64,000 nucleotides of DNA, from assembly GCF_001999245.1 (NCBI RefSeq), contig NZ_CP019630.1, forward strand, positions 1,798,001 through 1,862,000, given 5' to 3'. Position 1 is the first letter of the stretch; the number at the start of each line of letters is the position of its first letter. This DNA comes from Roseibium algicola. GTDB taxonomy: Bacteria > Pseudomonadota > Alphaproteobacteria > Rhizobiales > Stappiaceae. Below, one piece after another: positions 1-7,639 of this stretch. The position numbers were made by a program, and so were the translations under genes. Under the pieces are notes generated by a model. The model saw only the letters and a list, made by a program, of their open reading frames with translations. It did not search any database and was not told the DNA's origin.

Positions 1-565
1 CGCTGGTGGTGCCGAGCGAGCGCTGCAGGCGCTTGATCTCGACGCGCATCTGCACACGCAGCTTGGCATCAAGGTTGGACAGCGGTTCATCGAAGAGAAA
101 GGCCGCCGGTTCGCGCACGATGGCGCGGCCCATGGCAACGCGCTGGCGCTGGCCGCCGGAAAGTGCGCGCGGCTTGCGTTCCAGGTAGTCGCCGATTTCC
201 AGGATGCGCGCGGCTTCCTTGACCCGGCGGTCGATCTCGTCCTTGGCCATGCCGCGGTTTTTGAGGCCGTAGGCAAGGTTGTTGTAGACCGACATGTGCG
301 GATAGAGCGCGTAGTTCTGGAACACCATCGCGATATCGCGATCCGCCGGATCGACATTGTTGACGACGCGGTCGCCGATCTTGATGTCACCGGTGGTGAT
401 TTCCTCAAGGCCTGCCATCATGCGCAGCAGTGTGGACTTGCCGCAGCCGGACGGACCGACCAGGACGATGAATTCACCGTCCGCGATGTCGATGGAAACG
501 CCTTTGACCGCTTCCACACTGCCGCCGTAGACCTTGCGGACCTTGTCGAGAGTTATCGTTGCCAT
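1..565 (-). CDS. ugpC: sn-glycerol-3-phosphate ABC transporter ATP-binding protein UgpC (5' part)
   Basis: This is the nucleotide-binding subunit of a MalK/UgpC-type importer; it hydrolyses ATP at the inner face of the membrane to drive uptake. About 188 N-terminal residues are inside the window and the rest runs off the left edge. Visible motifs are Walker A (GPSGCGKST), the Q-loop ([10 protein letters not shown]), the ABC signature (LSGGQRQR) and Walker B (AFLFDEP) with a D-loop (SNLDAK). The start ATG is at 565, 13 bases downstream of the ugpE stop, so it is the last gene of a minus-strand ugpB-ugpA-ugpE-ugpC operon. The C-terminal regulatory OB domain cannot be seen. The name rests mainly on the neighbouring UgpB-like protein. 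Confidence 0.88.
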   Translation of the reverse strand, partial: MATITLDKVRKVYGGSVEAVKGVSIDIADGEFIVLVGPSGCGKSTLLRMMAGLEEITTGDIKIGDRVVNNVDPADRDIAMVFQNYALYPHMSVYNNLAYGLKNRGMAKDEIDRRVKEAARILEIGDYLERKPRALSGGQRQRVAMGRAIVREPAAFLFDEPLSNLDAKLRVQMRVEIKRLQRSLGTTS

Positions 566-578
566 TTATCTAAAAACC

Positions 579-1421
579 TCACTTGTCGCTCTCGACGAGC
601 CCTTTGACGAACCAGCTCTGGAAAATCACCACGATGAGCACCGGCGGCACGATGGCGAGGATCGCCAGTGCCATGGCCTCGTTGAAGTCCGGGATCTGGG
701 CTCCGACCCAGACCTGCAGGATCTGCTTGATGCCGCGAACCAGGGTAAACAGGCTCTCGTCGGTGGTGATCAGCGTCGGCCAGAGGTACTGGTTCCAGCC
801 ATAGACGAACATGATGATGAAGATTGCCGCGATCATGGTCTGCGACAGCGGTACCAGGATGTCCTTGAAGAACTTCCAGGGACCGGCTCCGTCGATGCGG
901 GCGGCTTCCAGAAGTTCGTCCGGTACCGACATGAAAAACTGCCGGAAGAAGAAGGTGCCGGTTGCCGAAGCGATGAGCGGCACGATCAGGCCGGAATAGG
1001 TGTTCACCATGCCGAGGGACTGGACGATTTCGTAAGACGGCAAAATGCGCACTTCCAGCGGCAGCAGGAGCGTTGCGAAGATCACCCAGAAGCAGAGGGT
1101 TGCCATCGGAAAGCGGAAATAGACGATGGCATAGGCCGCAAGCATGGAGATGACGATCTTGCCGATGGCAAAGCCAAGGCCGAGGATCATCGAGTTCTTG
1201 AGCATGACGAAGCCGTCGACTTCCTTGGTGAAGCCACCGGCCTCGAACAGGACCGTCTGATAGTTCTCGAAGAACTTGCCACCCGGCGTGAACTGGATGC
1301 CTTCCTTGTAGATGGTGATCGCATCGTGCGTGCTGGTCAGAAACGCCAGCACGACCGGAGTGACCATGAAGAAGACGCCGAGAAGAAGAATGACGTGATC
1401 CGAGATCTGCAATTTTTTCAT
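579..1421 (-). CDS. ugpE: sn-glycerol-3-phosphate ABC transporter permease UgpE
   Basis: Inner-membrane permease of the MalG class, 280 residues, essentially the length of E. coli UgpE. It forms half of the transmembrane channel for glycerol-3-phosphate. About six hydrophobic segments are seen, and the cytoplasmic EAA loop that docks on the ATPase is at residues 172-185 (EAARIDGAGPWKFF). It lies 11 bases after ugpA and 13 bases before ugpC, consistent with one transcript. The substrate assignment follows from UgpB, since permeases of this family are similar across sugar and polyol systems. Confidence 0.9.
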   Translation of the reverse strand: MKKLQISDHVILLLGVFFMVTPVVLAFLTSTHDAITIYKEGIQFTPGGKFFENYQTVLFEAGGFTKEVDGFVMLKNSMILGLGFAIGKIVISMLAAYAIVYFRFPMATLCFWVIFATLLLPLEVRILPSYEIVQSLGMVNTYSGLIVPLIASATGTFFFRQFFMSVPDELLEAARIDGAGPWKFFKDILVPLSQTMIAAIFIIMFVYGWNQYLWPTLITTDESLFTLVRGIKQILQVWVGAQIPDFNEAMALAILAIVPPVLIVVIFQSWFVKGLVESDK

Positions 1422-1432
1422 CGTCGCCTCCC

Positions 1433-2314
1433 TTACGTGTAGTGCACGCGCCGCTCGATCAGGCGGAACTGGATGATTGTCAGGATGAACACCATCAGCA
1501 TCAGGATCACGGACTGGGCCGAGGACCCGCCGAGGTCGTTGCCGCGGAAGCCGTCCAGGTAGACCTTGTAAACAAGTGTCACCGGGTTGTTGCCGGGCTC
1601 ATTCTTCACGATGACGTCGATGATGCCGAACGTGTCGAAGAAGGCGTAGGTGATGTTGATGATCAGTAGGAAGAAGCCGGTGGGAGCCAGCAGCGGGAAG
1701 GTAACGGTCCAGAAACGCCTGAAGCCGGACCGGCAGTCGATGCTGGCGGCTTCCTGAACAGATTTGGAAATGCCCTGCAGACCGGACAGGAAGAAGATGA
1801 AGTTCACCGGGATCTGCTTCCAGACGGCGGTGACGATCATGGCAAAGCTGGTGTCGAAATAGCTTACGCCTATCTGCATCTTCCAGCCGAACAGGGCGAA
1901 CAAGTCAACGATGGGGCCGACATGCTGGTCGAACAGAAGCACGCCGATCAGGCCGGCGACGGGCGGCGCAACCGCGTAGACCCACATCAGCAGGGTCTTG
2001 TAGGAAGACGCACCGCGCAGAACCTTGTCTGCCTTGACCGCCAGCAGAAGAGCAAGCCCTAGCGACAGGAATGTCACGAAGAAGGTGAAGACCGCCGTGA
2101 ACCGCGCCACCCGGCCGTAGTCGGTCGAGGTGATCATGTCCTTGAAATTATCGAGCCCGACGTAGGTCGAGCCGAAACCGAACGGATCTTCGAGATAGAA
2201 GGAGGACTGGATCGCTTGCGCGGCCGGCCACAGGAAGAAAACCGTCACGATGCCGAGCTGCGGCAGAAGCAGCAGGTAAGGCAGCCACGGAGACTGAAAC
2301 TGGACTTTTTTCAT
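1433..2314 (-). CDS. ugpA: sn-glycerol-3-phosphate ABC transporter permease UgpA
   Basis: MalF-class inner-membrane permease of 293 residues, matching the usual UgpA length. There are about six membrane spans, starting at residues 10-32, and an EAA loop near residues 188-200 (EAASIDCRSGFRR) for contact with UgpC. It pairs with UgpE to form the translocation channel. It is separated from ugpB by 270 bases that contain a strong hairpin, a common arrangement that allows more binding protein than permease to be made from one operon. Confidence 0.9.
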   Translation of the reverse strand: MKKVQFQSPWLPYLLLLPQLGIVTVFFLWPAAQAIQSSFYLEDPFGFGSTYVGLDNFKDMITSTDYGRVARFTAVFTFFVTFLSLGLALLLAVKADKVLRGASSYKTLLMWVYAVAPPVAGLIGVLLFDQHVGPIVDLFALFGWKMQIGVSYFDTSFAMIVTAVWKQIPVNFIFFLSGLQGISKSVQEAASIDCRSGFRRFWTVTFPLLAPTGFFLLIINITYAFFDTFGIIDVIVKNEPGNNPVTLVYKVYLDGFRGNDLGGSSAQSVILMLMVFILTIIQFRLIERRVHYT

Positions 2315-2537
2315 TATTTCGTTTCTCGACCACCGGGAACGATTGGCGCCGGCCTCCCCTTGTGGGACGACCTGCCCGAAACATCAGGCATTGGATCTAA
2401 TGCCGGAGGCTTCATTCATTTCGCTGCGGATCGACATCCGACCACCCAGACCCCTCTGGCTGAATGTCGGTCGATCCGGGCCATAAACGCATGATATTCG
2501 GCTGAATTGGTATGCGTATACAGCCACGCTCAAAGGT

Positions 2538-2564
2538 CGATAGGGGCGCAAGGCGCCCCTATCG
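2538..2564 (-). terminator. Intercistronic hairpin between ugpB and ugpA
   Basis: A perfect inverted repeat: arms 2538-2549 and 2553-2564 (GCGCCCCTATCG and its complement) form a 12-bp GC-rich stem with a 3-base loop, about 20 bases after the ugpB stop. There is no strong U-run, so it more likely stabilises the ugpB mRNA or partly terminates than fully stops transcription. Confidence 0.7.
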
Positions 2565-2584
2565 GTCTGGCGACTAAGTCGAGC

Positions 2585-3901
2585 TTAGTTGCTGGTGGTC
2601 TTGGCGAAACGCTCAAGGAGCTTGTCGCCGTCGGCCTTGATGGTCGCGAATGCGTCGTCAACGCTGGTCTCACCGGAGAAGACCTTGCCGAGTTCGCGGT
2701 TCATGACGTCGCGGATCTGGACGTAGAAGCCCATGCGGTAGCCCTTGGTCCACTCGCCGCCTTCCAGGGAAAGCTGCTGGATGCCAACTTCAGCTGCCGG
2801 GGTGCGCTCGTAGTGGCCGTCCTTCTTGGCCAGCTCATAGGCAGCTTCGGTGACCGGCACGTAACCGGTTTCCTTGTGCCACATGTACTGGACTTCCGGA
2901 GAGGTCAGGTATTCGAAGAAAGATGCAACGCAGTTGTTTTCTTCAGCCGGCTTGCCGGACATTGCAAACAGAGCCGCGCCACCGATGAAGGAAGCCTTGT
3001 TGGCGCCTTCAACTGCTTCCCAGTAAGGCAGGTAGGTTGCGGAGAACGGGAAGTCGACCGTGTCGGCGATGCCGCCGAAGGACCCGGAAGAACCGATCCA
3101 CAGAGCCACTTTGCCTTCGTTGAACGGGGTCTGGTTGTCACCCCAGCCGGTGCCGTAGTAGCCGAACAGACCTTCGTCGAGCCACTTCTTGGCAGCCTTG
3201 AAGTGGTTCTTGATCGGCTCGCCGAAGACCAGCTCGGTGCCTTCTGCGCCGTCGTAACCGTTGTTGTTGGTTGCGAACTGCAGGTTATGACGGGACTTGA
3301 AGTTCTCGACGAATTCCCACGGCAGGTGCGACTGAACGAGCGGCACGTAACCGGCTTCCTTCAGCTTCGGAGCGATTGCTTCGAACTCTTCGTAGGTCTT
3401 CGGAGCTTCGACACCGGCCTTCTTCATCGCATCGTCGTTGATGTAGAGGATCGGAGCGGAGGAGTTGAACGGCATGCCGATCATCTTGCCGTTGCTGTCG
3501 GCATAGAAATAACGGACACCGGCGATGTAATCTTCGATGTTGAACTCGGCACCGCTCTCGTTGAGCAGGTCTTCAACCGGAACGACAGCACCCTTGGCAC
3601 CGATGATGGTGGCGGCGCCAGCGTCGAACACCTGCAGGATGTTCGGCTGTTCGCCAGCGCGGAACGCTGCGATACCGGCGGTCAGGGTTTCTTCGTAGGT
3701 GCCCTTGAATACCGGCGTGATCTGGCAGGCGTCCTGGGATCCGTTGTAGCCGTTGGAAATTTCGACAACCACTTCGCCGAGCTTGCCGCCCATGGCGTGC
3801 CACCAGGTGATGTCAGTGGCCGCATAAGAAGCGGAGGACGTGCCCAGGAGGGCGGCCGCAGCCACGAGGCTGGCGACGGTCTTGCGATAAGCCATGTTCA
3901 T
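2585..3901 (-). CDS. ugpB: Periplasmic sn-glycerol-3-phosphate-binding protein UgpB
   Basis: Extracytoplasmic solute-binding protein that captures glycerol-3-phosphate, and in characterised homologues also glycerophosphodiesters, and delivers it to UgpAE. It is 438 residues long, the same length as E. coli UgpB. Residues 1-28 form a Sec signal peptide (MAYRKTVASLVAAAALLG, cleavage near SYAA). Family-typical segments are ITWWHAMGG near the mature N-terminus, TAGIAAFRAGEQPNILQV, GMPFNSSAPILYIN and WHKETGYVPVTEAAYE. It is first in the minus-strand ugp operon. Upstream phased repeats suggest PhoB control, as for ugp in E. coli and rhizobia. The start ATG at 3901 is preceded by GGGAGC; a second ATG lies two codons further in. 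Confidence 0.93.
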   Translation of the reverse strand: MNMAYRKTVASLVAAAALLGTSSASYAATDITWWHAMGGKLGEVVVEISNGYNGSQDACQITPVFKGTYEETLTAGIAAFRAGEQPNILQVFDAGAATIIGAKGAVVPVEDLLNESGAEFNIEDYIAGVRYFYADSNGKMIGMPFNSSAPILYINDDAMKKAGVEAPKTYEEFEAIAPKLKEAGYVPLVQSHLPWEFVENFKSRHNLQFATNNNGYDGAEGTELVFGEPIKNHFKAAKKWLDEGLFGYYGTGWGDNQTPFNEGKVALWIGSSGSFGGIADTVDFPFSATYLPYWEAVEGANKASFIGGAALFAMSGKPAEENNCVASFFEYLTSPEVQYMWHKETGYVPVTEAAYELAKKDGHYERTPAAEVGIQQLSLEGGEWTKGYRMGFYVQIRDVMNRELGKVFSGETSVDDAFATIKADGDKLLERFAKTTSN

Positions 3902-4010
3902 TTGCTCCCATCTAGCAGGGCGTCTTTGCCCCGGTCAGCAGTTGGTTCTCTCTCGGTGCCGAAATGGCTTCATCGGCACCCGAAACGATAACGCCTGCGT
4001 TTCGTATTGT

Positions 4011-4044
4011 TTTCATATGAACGTTATATGACGCTCATATGAAC
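4011..4044 (-). promoter_or_regulatory. Putative PHO box array (three 11-bp phased repeats) upstream of ugpB
   Basis: CATATG, TATATG and CATATG cores start at 4014, 4025 and 4036, an exact 11-base period. On the minus strand each unit ends in TTCAT or GTCAT followed by ATRTRA-like spacers. That matches PhoB half-site geometry (7-bp half-sites spaced to give 11 bp per turn, consensus CTGTCAT). The middle half-site GCGTCAT is the closest match. The array is about 110 bases before the ugpB start. PhoB control of ugp is established in other bacteria; here it is inferred. Confidence 0.6.
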
Positions 4045-4237
4045 ATTAAAAGACGCCTTGACCGCGTCCGCAAGAGGGAACGCAGGAAATTTGAAGAATC
4101 CCGACCCTTGATGGGATCCAGGGCTGCATTTCCTACGGAAGCCAAGTTCTCGTCCGACAGTAAAAGCGTGCCCCCGGACACGGCTCCACCCTTGCCGCAA
4201 TCCCGGCTAATGCTGGACTTTTTGCAGAATTTAGTTG

Positions 4238-4270
4238 GCTCATATGAAACTGTTCCGTCGTTCATATGAA
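4238..4270. promoter_or_regulatory. Second cluster of TCATATGAA repeats, 22 bp apart
   Basis: CATATG cores start at 4241 and 4263, exactly 22 bases (two 11-bp turns) apart. Both have the same flanks as the proximal array (GCTCATATGAAA and GTTCATATGAAC). A degenerate unit (TGTTCCG) sits between them. It may be a distal PhoB-type site for ugpB, about 350 bases upstream of its start. Confidence 0.35.
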
Positions 4271-4403
4271 CTCTTGGTGACATTCACCGGCCTGTGGAAA
4301 GTGCAGATTTTTTCAATCGCCTGCAGGCCCGAAGCTGGAGCTGCGGACACGGCAAGGCACTTTGCGGGTGCTTGTCAGATACCTTTATGATGCTTTTGGC
4401 GCC

Positions 4404-5096
4404 TCAGGCGTCCTGTCCGAAGATCCGGCGTTTCGTGCTTTCGGAGGAATGCAGGATCTTGTTGTGGAGATAATGCTTGGCCCGCTTCTCCAGAAACCGG
4501 AAGGCGTATTCCAGCTTGCCCTTGAGGCTCCGCCGGGGCTTCGGCCCTGGTGTCAGGTGTTTGTGGATCCGTCCCTCGTCGCTGAGCTGCTGGACCCACT
4601 GCTTTTCCGCATCCCAGTCGTGGGTGTGCTGCTTGCCCTGATGGGTGAAGCCGAAGAGGTGAATTTCGGCGTCCGGCAGAACATCCAGGAATTCGGCGAT
4701 GATGGACGCGCCCGATGTCGGGTTGCTGCGGTCGAACGGATCGAATCTCTTCAGGTGTTCCCGCGCCTTGTTCGTTGGGCCGAAGCCCAGATAGCGCGGC
4801 TTGCATTCGTGCGCGAACAGCCAGTCGACCTCGCCGTTTTCCTTTATGTCGTTCACCCAGACTTCCGGCGCGCGTTCAAGGGCAAGCGGGTTGATCCGCT
4901 TCGACATATAGACCCTGGCCCGGTTGAGCATCAGAACGTCGACCCGCTGGCCCGCAACCCCGAGGGCCGGCGCACTGTTGAAGCGCAGCACCAGGTCCGC
5001 CTTGTCGATTTCCGGCGCATCGGCCTCGGAAATCGGTCCGTTGCCGACGATGGAAATCGTCCTGATCTTCCGGCCGTCCAGAAGGCTGCTGGTCAT
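4404..5096 (-). CDS. GT29/sialyltransferase-motif protein (urease-operon accessory-like)
   Basis: A 230-residue cytoplasmic-looking protein. The N-terminal segment, residues 12-40 (ISIVGNGP ... ID.ADLVLRFN), resembles sialylmotif L. Residues 125-151 (NPTSGASI ... EIHLFGF) resemble sialylmotif S. H159-x4-E164 resembles the VS motif that carries the catalytic histidine of GT29 sialyltransferases. Short bacterial relatives are often annotated as urease operon accessory proteins. I chose ATG 5096 rather than the longer frame from 5204 because AGGAAAG precedes it and homology begins right after it. A basic C-terminal tail (residues 185-225) could contact membrane or nucleic acid. No operon partner is visible. 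Acceptor and donor are unknown; the glycosyltransferase role is an inference. Confidence 0.72.
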   Translation of the reverse strand: MTSSLLDGRKIRTISIVGNGPISEADAPEIDKADLVLRFNSAPALGVAGQRVDVLMLNRARVYMSKRINPLALERAPEVWVNDIKENGEVDWLFAHECKPRYLGFGPTNKAREHLKRFDPFDRSNPTSGASIIAEFLDVLPDAEIHLFGFTHQGKQHTHDWDAEKQWVQQLSDEGRIHKHLTPGPKPRRSLKGKLEYAFRFLEKRAKHYLHNKILHSSESTKRRIFGQDA

Positions 5097-5246
5097 TGGT
5101 GCTTTCCTGCCTGTTGTGCCGGGCGTATAGCAACCCGGGTCGCGCCCGGCAACGGCTGTTTGGAATGGATACTGACCGTATCCGGTTCCGCAAACAGCTT
5201 CCATGAGTTAGGCTTTGCTCAACCGATTGCTACAAACGATCCTTGC

Positions 5247-5843
5247 ATGTCCTTGAAATTTTCCTCCGTCTTTCCGTTGAAACACGCCCGCGCGCACGAA
5301 GTGTGCGGCGACAGCGCGTTGAGCTTTGCCGCGATCGCCGCCGGAATGGCAAAGGGGGCCGTCGTGTGGATTTCGGAAGACTGGCGCCCGACGGTGAACC
5401 CGGAAGGCCTTGCGGCGTACTGCGATCCGGGCCGGCTGCTTCTGACCCGCGCCGGCAACCAGCTGACTGCTCTGGCAAGTGCGGAAACCGCGCTCAGGTC
5501 CGGCGCCGCCGGGCTGGTGGTGGCTGAACTTTCCGGCACCGTCGGACTGACGGAGGGCCGCCGGCTGCAGCTGGCGGCCGAGGCCGGACGCACCACGGCC
5601 ATCCTGCTGATCCCGGAAGGCGCGGGCAGCAATGCCGCCGAAACCCGCTGGCGCAGCACCTGTCTTCCGGCCCAATCCGCCCCCTCTTCCGGTCTTGCAC
5701 CGGAGCCTCGTCAAAATGGTCACGACTCGACTCATTGGCGCTGGTCGCTTATAAAGAACAAAATAGGAACATTGTCGGAATGGGTAGTACGTTGGGATGC
5801 AGCGGCGCATCGTGTCATTGTGGTTTCCGAGGCTGGCGGCTGA
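5247..5843 (+). CDS. imuA: ImuA, SOS mutagenesis accessory protein
   Basis: RecA/SulA-like accessory factor of the ImuA-ImuB-DnaE2 translesion mutasome, 198 residues. Family-typical segments are ARAHEVCG near residue 15, VVWISEDWRP near residue 38, GLTEGRRLQLAAEAGRT in the middle, SNAAETRWR, and a C-terminal LIKNKxGT ... VRWDA block. The last 47 bases overlap the start of imuB in another frame, which suggests translational coupling. The start ATG at 5247 is chosen because the homology begins there; the frame is open further upstream, but that part is antisense to the GT29-like gene. No clear LexA box lies directly upstream. Confidence 0.86.
   Translation: MSLKFSSVFPLKHARAHEVCGDSALSFAAIAAGMAKGAVVWISEDWRPTVNPEGLAAYCDPGRLLLTRAGNQLTALASAETALRSGAAGLVVAELSGTVGLTEGRRLQLAAEAGRTTAILLIPEGAGSNAAETRWRSTCLPAQSAPSSGLAPEPRQNGHDSTHWRWSLIKNKIGTLSEWVVRWDAAAHRVIVVSEAGG
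5756..5770. promoter_or_regulatory. GAAC-N7-GAAC element (LexA-box-like) before imuB
   Basis: An exact GAACAAAATAGGAAC match to the alphaproteobacterial LexA operator pattern lies 26 bases before the imuB ATG and inside the end of imuA. The same bases encode the conserved K-N-K-x-G-T block of ImuA, so the match could be a by-product of protein sequence. No equally good site was seen upstream of imuA. Confidence 0.4.
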
Positions 5844-7263
5844 GCGCTCCCTGCGTGCCCGGCCCGTCGACGCACCCTTTGCGCTGAGCCTCTTCGACCG
5901 CAATTCCGAACGCCTTTACGACCTGTGCCCGCGTGCCGAAAGCTTCGGTCTCAACCGCGGCATGACGCTGGTTCACGCGCGCAGCTTCTGCCCCGGTCTG
6001 CTGACCCGCCCGGCGGACCCGGCCGCCGACCAGCGTTTTTTGAGGCTGCTGGCCCGGTGGGCAACCCGCTACTGCCCCTGGGTCGGCCTTGACGGGCGCA
6101 ACGGCCTCTTTCTCGACATCACCGGCTCGGCTCACCTGCTTGGCGGCGAGGAGCCGCTGCTGGACGATATCCGTGCCCGGCTCGCCCGGGCGGGGCTGAC
6201 CGCCCGGCTCGGCCTTGCCGATACCCCGGGAACGGCCTGGGCGCTGTCCCGGTTTGCGGAAGGCATTGCCGGGACCGGCGAGACCCTTGCCCGCATCGGC
6301 CCGCTGCCCTTGTCGGCCCTGCGGCTGTCCGACCAGACCTGCACCAGTCTGGAACGGCTCGGCATCGCCACGGTTTCGCAGCTCTACAATCTGCCGCGCG
6401 CCACTGTTGCCCGGCGATACGAGCCTGATGTCCTGCGCCGCCTCGACCAGGCGCTGGGGGCGCTGCCCGAGCAGATTTCTCCCCTTGGCGAGGAGCCGGG
6501 CTTTGCCGTGCGCATGACCCTGCCCGACCCCATCGGCCTTCTGGACGATGTCATGGCTGCGGCACGCCGGCTGACCGCGCATCTGTGCCAGCGGCTCGAC
6601 ACCGCGCAGAAAGGCGCCCGCAGCCTGAAGCTGACCTTTCGCCGGGTCGATCAGGAAAACCAGGCGGTGGAACTGAAACTCGCCCGGCCGATGCGCGACC
6701 CGGAACGGATCCTGGCCCTTTTCGAGCGCGGGGTCAGCGCGGTCGATGCGGGCTATGGCATCGACATGATCCGCCTGGAGGCAACAGAGGTGGAACCGCT
6801 CGGCATGCGCCAGCTGGACCGCACCGAAGGCCTGGAGAAAGACGGGTTAGATGATCTCATCACCCAGCTCGGCAACCGGGTGGGCCTCGACAACATCCTG
6901 CGGTTCCAGCCGGTCGACAGCCACATTCCCGAGCGCAGCTTCAAGCTGGTGCCCGCCGCCTACAGCCGCCCGGCGCAAGCCTGGCCCGCCAACCGGCCGC
7001 GGCCGATCCGCCTGTTCGCGCCCGAGCCGATTTCCGGCACCGGCTTCGAACCGCCCCGGCGCTTTCGCTGGCGCGGCCGGGCCCTGACCGTGTTCGAGGC
7101 CGAAGGGCCGGAACGGATCACCCCCGCCTGGTGGGACCTGGACGACAGCTGGGCCAAGGGCCTGCGCGACTACTGGCGCATCGCCACCCACCAGGGCCAG
7201 CGCCTGTGGCTGTTCCACACGCCCCAGCACCCGGCCTGGTTCGTACAAGGGGAGTTCGGCTGA
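5797..7263 (+). CDS. imuB: ImuB, catalytically inactive Y-family polymerase-like protein
   Basis: 488-residue mutasome subunit that in characterised systems bridges DnaE2, ImuA and the beta clamp during error-prone lesion bypass. It has the Y-family fold outline (fingers, palm and little finger over residues 1-360), but the N-terminal catalytic acidic motif of DinB polymerases is replaced by SLWFPRLAAER. That is typical of ImuB, which does not polymerise. The helix-hairpin region near residues 180-205 (LERLGIATVSQLYNLPR) is recognisable. The C-terminus (residues 400-488) carries the conserved ImuB tail (RWRGRALTVFEAEGPERITPAWW, followed by DYWRIATHQG and LWLFH). It overlaps imuA by 47 bases and is followed by 376 non-coding bases before dnaE2. 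Confidence 0.92.
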   Translation: MQRRIVSLWFPRLAAERSLRARPVDAPFALSLFDRNSERLYDLCPRAESFGLNRGMTLVHARSFCPGLLTRPADPAADQRFLRLLARWATRYCPWVGLDGRNGLFLDITGSAHLLGGEEPLLDDIRARLARAGLTARLGLADTPGTAWALSRFAEGIAGTGETLARIGPLPLSALRLSDQTCTSLERLGIATVSQLYNLPRATVARRYEPDVLRRLDQALGALPEQISPLGEEPGFAVRMTLPDPIGLLDDVMAAARRLTAHLCQRLDTAQKGARSLKLTFRRVDQENQAVELKLARPMRDPERILALFERGVSAVDAGYGIDMIRLEATEVEPLGMRQLDRTEGLEKDGLDDLITQLGNRVGLDNILRFQPVDSHIPERSFKLVPAAYSRPAQAWPANRPRPIRLFAPEPISGTGFEPPRRFRWRGRALTVFEAEGPERITPAWWDLDDSWAKGLRDYWRIATHQGQRLWLFHTPQHPAWFVQGEFG

Positions 7264-7309
7264 TGGGTTTCCGCAGTTTGCGCCCCGCCTCTATCGCCTT
7301 CCCGGTCCC

Positions 7310-7339
7310 GGGCTCGCAGATCCTGGGCTCGCAGATCCT
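7310..7339 (+). repeat. 15-bp tandem direct repeat
   Basis: GGGCTCGCAGATCCT occurs at 7310-7324 and again at 7325-7339 with no gap or mismatch. The copies lie in the non-coding stretch between imuB and dnaE2. Confidence 0.85.
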
Positions 7340-7350
7340 GGTCTCCCCGG

Positions 7351-7384
7351 TCCCGGATCTCCGCTGCGCTGCGTCCGGGATGAC
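7351..7384. repeat. Intergenic palindromic repeat (TCCGGGATGAC type)
   Basis: TCCCGGA (7351-7357) and TCCGGGA (7374-7380) are inverted around a CGCTGCGCTGCG core and are followed by TGAC. This resembles the short palindromic non-coding repeats (GTCATCCCGGA...) scattered through many alphaproteobacterial genomes. Only one copy was noticed in this window. Confidence 0.5.
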
Positions 7385-7639
7385 GGCGGAGAGGACGGTT
7401 GTTGTTCCGGCCCTCGCCACCCCTTGCCCGGTGTCACTCCAGACGGGCATCGCGAGATCCGGGGCCCACTCGTTTGCAGAGCGGTGCCGGCAGGGGCTTC
7501 CGGTGCCTGAAGGGCAAGCGGACCGGCGATTGGGACCGGGCTTTGCGCTTTTGCTTTGCCAGGACGGCACGCGGGGACACGGGGATCCCGCGCATCTGTC
7601 CTGCAAGGACAGCTTTGGAAAGAACAGGGAGGCCCTTCG

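Larger units (their letters stand above)
3902..4403. other. Intergenic region upstream of ugpB
   Basis: About 500 bases with no convincing gene. Open frames of 76-82 codons exist on both strands but overlap each other and lack ribosome-binding sites and recognisable protein features. The region holds the two clusters of TCATATGAA repeats described separately and is the ugpB leader and promoter. Confidence 0.6.
7264..7639. other. Intergenic insertion between imuB and dnaE2
   Basis: 376 bases separate imuB from dnaE2, whereas the genes are often tightly packed. Open frames here lack start signals and protein features. The segment contains a 15-bp tandem duplication and a CCGGGATGAC-type palindrome, listed separately, so it looks like repeat-derived DNA. 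Confidence 0.6.

Noticed and set aside
2507..3991. 494-codon plus-strand frame across ugpB
   Set aside because: It is the antisense shadow of ugpB, with no ribosome-binding site or recognisable domains.
5185..5201. GTTC-N-GCTTC as a LexA box before imuA
   Set aside because: The spacing and second half-site do not fit GTTC-N7-GTTC.
4362..5246. Upstream extension of the imuA frame
   Set aside because: It runs antisense through the GT29-like gene; ImuA similarity begins only at 5247.
7310..7339. Possible CRISPR-like repeats between imuB and dnaE2
   Set aside because: Only two adjacent 15-bp copies with no spacers and no cas genes; a simple tandem duplication.
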